This document shows positions 1-4,705 of a stretch of 6,324 bases of DNA, in pieces. This DNA comes from JAQVUB01 sp033809415. Lineage in GTDB: Bacteria; Verrucomicrobiota; Lentisphaeria; Oligosphaerales; Oligosphaeraceae. The DNA lies in assembly GCA_033809415.1 (NCBI GenBank), contig JAPXLT010000269.1, forward strand, positions 1 through 6,324, given 5' to 3'. The number at the start of each line of letters is the position of its first letter. Position 1 is the first letter of the stretch. The position numbers and the translations under genes are program-made. The notes below the pieces were generated by a model that searched no databases, was not told the origin of the DNA, and saw nothing but the letters and a program-made list of their open reading frames with translations.

Positions 1-80
1 CGAGCCGCCGGCGCTCCATATCGCCTCCGACGCAATTGCGTAAAGCCGGCCTTGGCACATGGCGATCCGTCCGATCTGTC

Positions 81-124
81 GTCCGTGTAAAGTCCGTGTT
101 CCGTCCGTGTAAAGTCCGTGTGGG
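81..124 (+). repeat. 11-bp-period GTCCGTGT array at the left end
   Basis: Four exact GTCCGTGT octamers start at 81, 92, 103 and 114, each 11 bp apart, with varying 3-base spacers AAA, TCC, AAA and GGG. The octamer is the same as in the right-end array but on the opposite strand. Sequence just before it (62-80, GCGATCCGTCCGATCTGTC) looks like a degraded extension. Confidence 0.88.
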
Positions 125-150
125 TTGCGGGCGATCAGTCCGCGCCAAGT

Positions 151-180
151 CTTTTCGTGTGGTTCGTTGTTAAAAAATCC
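151..180 (+). repeat. 10-bp-unit TTCGTGT element, copy 1
   Basis: TTCGTGTGG-TTCGTTGT followed by TAAAAAATCC. It shares its core and its A-run end with the copies at 2951-2990 and 4663-4701. It starts 7 nt beyond the stop codon of the zinc-ribbon gene, with the A-run end toward that gene. Confidence 0.8.
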
Positions 181-187
181 TACGGTT

Positions 188-454
188 TCAGCGCAATTTA
201 TTCAGGATAACCGAATGCGGCAGCCGGAAATCCCTGGATTTTTCACCACAGACTGGGCATCGTCTATCGCGTTCCTGTCGGCGCAGCAGGAAAACCTGTC
301 CGCACTTTCGGCAGGCCATCATCCTCGAGCGGGAAATCTGCCATTCCATGCTTTTTTTGCGAAGCCTAAACAGGATATAGCTGAAAGCAGTCACCCCCAG
401 CAGCAGCAGGGTATAAAGCAAAAGACCTTCTTCCAGATACAGCGAAATATTCAT
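188..454 (-). CDS. Small membrane protein with C-terminal zinc-ribbon motif
   Basis: An 88-residue protein with one hydrophobic segment (about 9-30) after a short acidic N-terminus, then a strongly basic stretch (RLRKKSMEW; cytoplasmic by the positive-inside rule). It ends in a four-cysteine knuckle pair: CRKC (C48, C51) and CPVC (C66, C69), spaced 14 residues apart. That spacing fits a zinc ribbon (rubredoxin-like/FYDLN type), so zinc binding on the cytoplasmic face is likely; no catalytic residue is visible and the function is unknown. Its ATG overlaps the stop of the upstream gene (ATGA at 451-454) and a weak GGAA lies about 8 nt upstream, so translation is probably coupled and the gene belongs to the ExbB/ExbD-like operon, as its last member. 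The conserved-looking Cys pattern and the tight coupling argue that this short frame is a real gene. Confidence 0.77.
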   Translation of the reverse strand: MNISLYLEEGLLLYTLLLLGVTAFSYILFRLRKKSMEWQISRSRMMACRKCGQVFLLRRQERDRRCPVCGEKSRDFRLPHSVILNKLR

Positions 455-1281
455 CGTTCATTTCCAAATTGCGAGAGACGCCAGTCTACCTCCAAAAGCC
501 AACTTTGCACGCTCTTTGACGCAGAAGCGGCGAGCAAAACGTCGTCTTTCCGACTGCGGGAAAGAAGATACTCTCGAAGCACCCTGATCGCCAGCTGATC
601 AAAACGGGCATTGCCGCAAGACTTGCGCAGAGTTATCCGCGGATACGGCATAAACGGGATGCGGCTGACCTCGAGCAGAGTCATGCCAGTGACTTTTTTG
701 ACCTCGTCAGGGGTTCCTGCAAGGCTCGAAAAATCCGCTGGCATTTGAAGGCCGCTGATCTGTTTCGTACTGCCGGAAAGACGCCAGAAAACGCCTTGCG
801 GCAAAGGTGCTTTTTCATGTGGAAGCAGGAAAATCGTTGTATCCCGATTCCATTGTTCGCGGATCAGCTCCGCCAGGGATTTGCTGGCTACCGCCAGGCT
901 GCTTTCAGGATATTCCTTGCGAGGCCAGAAACATGGTTCGAGAGTCCAGACCGGCAACGACGGCGTAGGATAGGAAAAAACCGGATTGGCAAAACGGGAA
1001 AAGCCATGTTCCAAGTCCGGATGTAACATTCGCCGCGGGTCGGCAATATTTGCCCAGGCATAGAGATTGCGTTCAAACATGGAAATCTCATCGTTATAAA
1101 CGGACGGCAGGCTGACCACGGCAGGCAGTTGTATGCCAGGAGACTCCTGAAGACTTTGATCCGTTCGGATGCTTAGCATGGAGAAAGGCAGATGCAGCAG
1201 GAAAAGCACACAAACTGCGAGGAGCAGGCGCACCCATGCCTGATCAAGCCAGTAATGCACACCTAGATGAAGCGTCGTCAT
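451..1281 (-). CDS. Single-pass envelope protein with TonB-like C-terminus
   Basis: The 276-residue product has one strong hydrophobic segment at about 16-36 and a long presumed periplasmic region rich in Pro and aromatic residues (about 98-125). The C-terminal part (about 200-272) reads like a degenerate TonB C-terminal domain: ITLRKSCGNARFDQLAIRVLRE (216-237), comparable with the family pattern S-S-G-x-x-x-L-D-x-A-A-L-x-A-V-R-R, followed near the end by WLLEVDWRL (261-269), where TonB domains carry a strand ending in FxL. Gene order (ExbB-like, ExbD-like, this) is the order expected of a TonB/TolA partner. The residue match is partial, so this is inference rather than recognition. The ATG overlaps the ExbD-like stop by 4 nt and has GGAG 7 nt upstream (1289-1292). 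No long Pro-Glu/Pro-Lys spacer of classical TonB is present, so it may be a shortened or divergent relative, or an unrelated envelope protein. Confidence 0.75.
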   Translation of the reverse strand: MTTLHLGVHYWLDQAWVRLLLAVCVLFLLHLPFSMLSIRTDQSLQESPGIQLPAVVSLPSVYNDEISMFERNLYAWANIADPRRMLHPDLEHGFSRFANPVFSYPTPSLPVWTLEPCFWPRKEYPESSLAVASKSLAELIREQWNRDTTIFLLPHEKAPLPQGVFWRLSGSTKQISGLQMPADFSSLAGTPDEVKKVTGMTLLEVSRIPFMPYPRITLRKSCGNARFDQLAIRVLREYLLSRSRKDDVLLAASASKSVQSWLLEVDWRLSQFGNER

Positions 1282-1808
1282 ATTCCCGCTCCGTCTGGAA
1301 CAAAGATAGGCTCAGGCATCGTATTTGCTGGCGGATCAGCCGCAAGATAGACATTCAAGTCCAGGGAACGTGCCATGTCCATCACCCGTGATATGGTTTC
1401 ATAGGATATATTTTTATCGGCTCGGACGATGACCATTGGGGCGATATGGGTGCCCGAGTCCCGCTCCGAGTCCAGACCGCTGACTTTTTCCATGGCGATC
1501 CGGCTTTCCCGCACCCGTTCACCGAGTTCGCGCTGCAGTTCATGCCAATCCAGGCTTTTTTCGTTGAAGAAGATTTCGCCGGAACGGGTGATGGTAATAA
1601 TCATCTTGTCGGCGACATTGAGTTCAACCGAACGCACGGTTGGCAAAGACAGGGAGGTTTCCACCTTGGTTCCGGTCCAGAAAACCACGCTGTTGCTGAT
1701 CATAAAAAGAATGATCAGAATAAAGAAGAGGCTGATCAAACCCACAACCGTCGGGAATGTATCAGGAGATTCTTTCAGACTGTGTGTCCAACGCGGCATG
1801 AGCATCAC
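1278..1808 (-). CDS. ExbD/TolR-family protein lacking the membrane aspartate
   Basis: Partner of the ExbB/TolQ-like protein: short cytoplasmic N-terminus, one membrane segment (about 20-42), then a periplasmic domain. The C-terminal half shows the ExbD/TolR pattern VIVRADKNISYETISRVMDMARSLDLNVYLAAD (126-157 region). The usual membrane motif PxIDVxxxLLIFFM, whose Asp is needed for proton transfer in ExbD/TolR, reads PTVVGLISLFFILIILFM. Aligned from FM the Asp is Ser26; aligned from Pro it is Val22. No acidic residue lies in the segment; the nearest is Asp16 before it. The start is uncertain: GTG at 1808 directly follows the preceding TGA, ATG at 1805 and ATG at 1799 are in frame, and only a weak GAAG lies upstream. 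The 176-residue length assumes the GTG. Its stop overlaps the next start (ATGA, 1278-1281), so translation is probably coupled. Confidence 0.87.
   Translation of the reverse strand: MMLMPRWTHSLKESPDTFPTVVGLISLFFILIILFMISNSVVFWTGTKVETSLSLPTVRSVELNVADKMIITITRSGEIFFNEKSLDWHELQRELGERVRESRIAMEKVSGLDSERDSGTHIAPMVIVRADKNISYETISRVMDMARSLDLNVYLAADPPANTMPEPIFVPDGAGI
1289..1292 (-). promoter_or_regulatory. Ribosome binding site of the TonB-like gene inside the ExbD-like gene
   Basis: GGAG on the minus strand lies 7 nt before the ATG that overlaps the previous stop (ATGA). It supports this start and independent re-initiation within the operon. Confidence 0.55.
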
Positions 1809-2504
1809 TCAGACTTCAAAAGATGGATTTTCAGCGGACAAGATTCTTTCGACGCCATTGGCATTGTTGACCGGAGAGTTTCCGGGGGCATTCGAGCTCA
1901 GGAAGAACGTAATTTCCGATGCCGCCTTGCTCATTTCGAGGATGATCCGGTCAATCTTTTCCACCAGGATAAAATAGAAGAGCTGTGCAAGGAGCGCCAC
2001 GATCAGTCCTGCGGCCGTACAAATGAGCGCGCCTTTGATATCGCCGGCAAGGGTGATGGTCGTGACAAAATGTCCGCCTTCCTGTTCCATGCGGGTAAAA
2101 ATGCTCATCATCCAGAACAGGGTGCCCAGCAATCCCAGCACTGGGGTAATATTGCTGATGCAGGCTAACAGCTTCATATTGGTTTCGAGCCGAGGTATGA
2201 TCAGTTGAACCGTTTCATCGACTGCGTGGCGAATGGCACTTTCCCCCTCCGACCAGCGCTCGATCGCCGTCCGGAAAACTTCTCCGACCGGGCCGGTCTT
2301 GTTATCACAATTGGCGATCGCTTCCTTGAGGTTATTGTTGCGCAGATGATTCATCAGGCCGCGCAGCAATTCCTGCGTATCGACATTTGCCCGCAGAAAA
2401 TAGAAAGAGCGTTCCAGGAAGAGGATAAAGGCCAAGGCTGCAAAAAACAGGATGACGTAGACCATAGGGCCACCGTCATTCAACAGTTGGCGAAAAAAAG
2501 TCAT
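1809..2504 (-). CDS. MotA/TolQ/ExbB-family proton-channel-like protein
   Basis: Inner-membrane subunit of the ExbB/TolQ family, which with ExbD/TolR turns the proton gradient into work on a periplasmic partner. The 231-residue product (close to the usual size) shows TM1 at about 13-33 followed by a charged LERSFYFLR stretch, a cytoplasmic region, TM2 at about 112-136 and TM3 at about 156-182. Family signatures are clear: NITPVLGLLGT (118-128) and LAGDIKGALICTAAGLIVALLAQ (152-174). The two channel threonines are retained (T128, T163). The residue that aligns with E. coli ExbB Glu176, five before the second Thr, is Gly158 here (GGC codon at the DNA level), preceded by Lys157. A Shine-Dalgarno GGAG lies 8 nt before the ATG. 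It is the first gene of a four-gene operon. ExbB and TolQ cannot be told apart from this sequence alone. Confidence 0.9.
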   Translation of the reverse strand: MTFFRQLLNDGGPMVYVILFFAALAFILFLERSFYFLRANVDTQELLRGLMNHLRNNNLKEAIANCDNKTGPVGEVFRTAIERWSEGESAIRHAVDETVQLIIPRLETNMKLLACISNITPVLGLLGTLFWMMSIFTRMEQEGGHFVTTITLAGDIKGALICTAAGLIVALLAQLFYFILVEKIDRIILEMSKAASEITFFLSSNAPGNSPVNNANGVERILSAENPSFEV

Positions 2505-2512
2505 CGGCTCAG

Positions 2513-2516
2513 CTCC
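2513..2516 (-). promoter_or_regulatory. Ribosome binding site of the ExbB/TolQ-like gene
   Basis: GGAG on the minus strand, 8 nt before the ATG at 2504. I found no convincing -35/-10 pair upstream of it in the repeat-rich gap, so the promoter of this operon is not placed. Confidence 0.6.
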
Positions 2517-2569
2517 ATTTCAAGTAATTCCAATCAAAAATCAAATTGCACGAATCATCTGTGGCATCT

Positions 2570-2594
2570 CACAAAGGCACAGAGGCACAAAGAG
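2570..2594 (+). repeat. Short GGCACA(G/A)AG tandem
   Basis: CACAAAGGCACAGAGGCACA followed by AAGAG, about 2.5 units of 9-10 bp. I recognise this pattern as a common intergenic short repeat in many Gram-negative genomes; its role is unknown. Confidence 0.65.
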
Positions 2595-2699
2595 AAATGC
2601 CGGGATGCATGTGATCGGTTGGAGATAATTCATCCCCCCCGGTTCACCTCGAAATGTTCTTCTATCCGCCACCTCCGTGCCTCTCAGGGCGTTTTCATT

Positions 2700-2728
2700 C
2701 TTTCACCCAACTTCTTGTTGTGTGAAAG
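2700..2728. repeat. 12-bp imperfect hairpin
   Basis: CTTTCACCCAAC (2700-2711), loop TTCTT, GTTGTGTGAAAG (2717-2728): 11 of 12 positions pair. Neither strand follows with a clear T-run (plus strand has ATTTTACC), so it is at most a weak terminator candidate. Confidence 0.55.
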
Positions 2729-2751
2729 ATTTTACCTGGGAATTACGCTGT

Positions 2752-2849
2752 GGCTGGTTCCTATGTCACGCCCTTTCAGGGCTTTGCGGATGGTGTGACC
2801 CTGACCCAGGGCGTTGCCCTGGGCTGGTATGTCGCGCCCTTTCAGGGCT
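2752..2849. repeat. Composite palindromic element: direct repeat, hairpin, direct repeat
   Basis: A 22-bp direct repeat, TATGTC(A/G)CGCCCTTTC then AGGGCT, occurs at 2762-2783 and 2828-2849 with one mismatch. Each copy contains a GCCCT-TTC-AGGGC mini-hairpin (2770-2782, 2836-2848). Between them CCCAGGGC-GTT-GCCCTGGG (2805-2823) is a perfect 8-bp stem with a 3-nt loop. GGCTGGT precedes both copies (2752-2758, 2822-2828). The layout resembles dispersed REP-like elements of planctomycete/verrucomicrobial genomes that, when translated, read GRCPGLVCRALSGL or QGNALG. Those translated frames are almost certainly not genes. Confidence 0.8.
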
Positions 2850-2863
2850 AATCCCAACATCGC

Positions 2864-2883
2864 CGATCCGACCGATCCGTCGG
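2864..2883. repeat. CGATCCG(A/T)C doublet with small hairpin
   Basis: CGATCCGAC and CGATCCGTC lie side by side; CCGAC (2868-2872) and GTCGG (2879-2883) can pair. A related GCGATCCGTCCGATC occurs at 62-76, next to the left octamer array. Confidence 0.5.
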
Positions 2884-2950
2884 AGAAAGCAACAGACCAG
2901 ATCACAAATTCGCGTGCAATCCCATCTGTCAAAGCAACAACCCATAGAAA

Positions 2951-2990
2951 AATTTTCGTGTCTGTTCGTGTGGTTCGTGGTAAAAAATCC
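2951..2990 (+). repeat. 10-bp-unit TTCGTGT element, copy 2
   Basis: Consecutive units TTCGTGTCTG, TTCGTGTGG and TTCGTGG lead into TAAAAAATCC. The end shared with copy 1 (TAAAAAATCC) is identical. It lies 56 nt downstream of the stop of the TPR-like gene, in the same orientation relative to the gene as the other copies. Confidence 0.82.
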
Positions 2991-3046
2991 TTTTGGGATG
3001 TGATTTAATTAGGTCAGTTTGATTTTTCATTGGTATAAGTATGCAC

Positions 3047-4654
3047 TCATTGGACAACCGGGGCTTCGATCTCGCCAGCCTTCGGTATGAATTTTTCCCC
3101 GGACTGGGGCAAGATCGCTTCCAAGCGAGCTGCCAGAGGTTTTGGAATTCTGCTTTTGGTTTCAGCCAGCGTTGTGCGCTGCATCTGTTCCCAAGGGGGC
3201 AACCCGCGGCGGCGTTCGGTTCCTTCGACAAATTTCTGATAGTGATCATAAAGCTGCCGAGCAATGGTCACATAGCTTTCGGCACTTTCATGCTCATCGA
3301 TGGCCAGCTGATAATAGGCCTGCATCAGGTAGCTCTGCACGGTTCCTTGCGCCTGCTGGTAGGAGGCCGCCTGCATATCTTCGGCAAGTTCCTTCAAGAC
3401 AAATTCATCCAGATTAGCCTTGAAGCGCCCCGGGTTGAGTTTGCGCCCCTTTTCTATATACTCCTTTGCCTTGGTCTTTTCGCCAAATTTATACAGGGTC
3501 ACAACGGCATCGACCAGGAAGTTCGTATAGCCGCCTTCGACGCTGGACTGCTCGTAGAAATTCAATGCATCGGCATAGCTTTTGTCGACGGCATCGACCA
3601 GGCCGATATTGGGGGTCATCTCGAGATGTTCGATATCCTTCAAATAAACGAGTCTTCCCATCTGGAATGCGGCATTAAGGGATTGGAAGATCATGCGGTC
3701 GCAACTCAAGCGCTTGAATGTGTCGCTTTCCGAATGCCATTTGTCTTTACCACGCTCTGCCCAGTAGATGGCATGCGCTTCCGGCAAGCGCCATTCCAAG
3801 TCGCCGTAACGCTGATTCAGGGTAATCAGCCATTCCGGCTCGAGGCGATATTTTTTGGTCATCCAGCGATGTCGCAAACAAAGTTCGACTGTCTCGCGGA
3901 TGCCGAGTTCTTCCAAGGCCGGCGCCACTTTCGGCGGTATGATCGCCTGGGTGCGGAAATCCTGCTCGAATTCGTTGAAATTCTTGTAGCCATTGGCGGC
4001 AAGGATATTCCAGAAGTCCGGCTTGTTTTCCAGTACCGCACGCAACTTGCTCTCTTCGAGTGGTGCCTTCTGGATTTTTTCCCATTGTCCGTAGTAATCG
4101 CCAAAGAGGCGGATCATTTCCTTGGCAAATTCAGTTTTGTAATAGCGGTTGGCGTCATCGAGGTCCTTGCCCATCTTATGCTGGTAAATCCATCCCAGTT
4201 GGCGGAACAGTTCCGGATCGCCTGGATTGAATTCGAGTGCCTCATCGCGGATCAGCTCGATACCTCGTTTCACCCAGCGCCAGCGATCCTCGAAGCTGGT
4301 GAAGGTCACGGAGATATTATAGGCCATATTCCAAGCCAGAAAGGCATGTGACCCGGTGAAGCGCGGTTGCAACTTGACAATCCATTTCGCCAGCTGCACC
4401 ATTTCAAAATAGTTTCCCTCATCCTGCATTTTGCTGGAACGCAACCATAGCCAATCCCCAACCAAGCCCCGGAAGCCGCCCAATGCCACACTAGTGAAAG
4501 CCACCAGGGGCGGGGCGTTTTCCAGCGGATCGACATCGGTCAGATGATATTCGACACGGATGGCATTCATCCGGCTTTGCAGGAACGACAGCAGGCAGAG
4601 CGACACCACAATAGCCAAGCCGGCATAAATTAAATGGAGCTTCTTCTGTTTCAT
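3047..4654 (-). CDS. Membrane-anchored TPR-like protein of unknown function
   Basis: The 535-residue product has one N-terminal hydrophobic segment (about 7-27, after a KQKK basic start), which fits an uncleaved anchor with the bulk outside the cytoplasm. The rest is mostly helical. A conserved-looking block, GDWLWLRSS...FEMVQLAKWIVKLQPRF then AFLAWNMAYNISV (residues 66-116), resembles a TPR-like motif that I associate with uncharacterised proteins of Verrucomicrobia/Lentisphaerae. Further helix pairs at about 123-160 (RGIELIRDEAL...ELFRQLGWIYQ) and 355-475 (ADALNFYEQ, AKEYIEKGRKLNP, AIDEHESAESYVTIARQLYD) look like degenerate tetratricopeptide repeats, so a scaffold or partner-binding role is plausible. 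No catalytic motif is visible. It lies 51 nt downstream of the ABC-2 permease on the same strand and probably shares its transcript, suggesting a linked function. Immediately upstream of the ATG I see no Shine-Dalgarno site; the leader is A/T-rich repeat sequence. The gene is very likely real; its function is unknown. Confidence 0.82.
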   Translation of the reverse strand: MKQKKLHLIYAGLAIVVSLCLLSFLQSRMNAIRVEYHLTDVDPLENAPPLVAFTSVALGGFRGLVGDWLWLRSSKMQDEGNYFEMVQLAKWIVKLQPRFTGSHAFLAWNMAYNISVTFTSFEDRWRWVKRGIELIRDEALEFNPGDPELFRQLGWIYQHKMGKDLDDANRYYKTEFAKEMIRLFGDYYGQWEKIQKAPLEESKLRAVLENKPDFWNILAANGYKNFNEFEQDFRTQAIIPPKVAPALEELGIRETVELCLRHRWMTKKYRLEPEWLITLNQRYGDLEWRLPEAHAIYWAERGKDKWHSESDTFKRLSCDRMIFQSLNAAFQMGRLVYLKDIEHLEMTPNIGLVDAVDKSYADALNFYEQSSVEGGYTNFLVDAVVTLYKFGEKTKAKEYIEKGRKLNPGRFKANLDEFVLKELAEDMQAASYQQAQGTVQSYLMQAYYQLAIDEHESAESYVTIARQLYDHYQKFVEGTERRRGLPPWEQMQRTTLAETKSRIPKPLAARLEAILPQSGEKFIPKAGEIEAPVVQ

Positions 4655-4662
4655 ACTATAAA

Positions 4663-4701
4663 AATTTCGTGTCTTTTCGTGTCTTTTCGTTGTTAAAAAA
4701 T
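4663..4701 (+). repeat. 10-bp-unit TTCGTGT element, copy 3, between permease and TPR-like gene
   Basis: Units TTCGTGTCTT, TTCGTGTCTT and TTCGTTGT lead into TAAAAAAT. It fills almost the whole 51-nt gap between the permease stop (TAA at 4706-4708) and the TPR-like start at 4654. At its inner end GTTAAAAA-ATG-TTTTTAAC (4692-4710) is a perfect 8-bp inverted repeat that includes the permease stop codon. Confidence 0.82.
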
Positions 4702-4705
4702 GTTT

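Larger units (their letters stand above)
1..187. other. Left-end intergenic region after the four-gene operon
   Basis: Besides the octamer array and TTCGTGT copy 1, it holds a perfect 12-bp palindrome ACGCAATTGCGT (30-41) flanked by GCCGGC at 8-13 and 45-50. On the minus strand a frame opens at ATG 60-58 and runs off the left edge (MCQGRLYAIASEAIWSAGGS), without a good ribosome site; it could be the start of a gene or repeat-derived. No stem-plus-T-run terminator is visible after the operon. Confidence 0.45.
2505..3046. other. Gene-free 542-bp repeat cluster between the two operons
   Basis: No frame here has a start, ribosome site and recognisable protein together. From low to high coordinate it holds: the ExbB-like leader (2505-2530), a GGCACARAG short tandem (2570-2594), an 8-bp inverted partner of it (GTGCCTCT, 2677-2684, versus AGAGGCAC, 2581-2588), a run of eight C (2635-2642 region), a 12-bp hairpin (2700-2728), a composite palindromic element (2752-2849), a GATCCG short repeat (2864-2883) and TTCGTGT copy 2. 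It looks like a landing zone for several kinds of short dispersed repeat. Confidence 0.75.

Noticed and set aside
1446..2168. Plus-strand open frame (240 codons) across the ExbB/ExbD-like genes
   Set aside because: Antisense to two confidently assigned genes; its His/Gln/Arg-rich composition is typical of a shadow frame.
2700..2733. Hairpin considered as a rho-independent terminator
   Set aside because: No run of five or more T after the stem on either strand, and no gene on the plus strand to terminate; on the minus strand it lies about 320 bp past the TPR-like stop.
2677..3008. Small open frames across the palindromic element, either strand
   Set aside because: Their sequences (GRCPGLVCRALSGL, QGNALG) are translations of the repeat itself, a frequent source of false genes.
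2929..3264. Minus-strand open frame reading HEPHEQTRKFF at its end
   Set aside because: It overlaps the end of the TPR-like gene in another frame and finishes inside the TTCGTGT repeat.
3041..4351. Long plus-strand open frame (436 codons) opposite the TPR-like gene
   Set aside because: It lies wholly antisense to a gene with clear family-like sequence, has no ribosome site or recognisable domain, and reads as the low-stop complement of the real frame.
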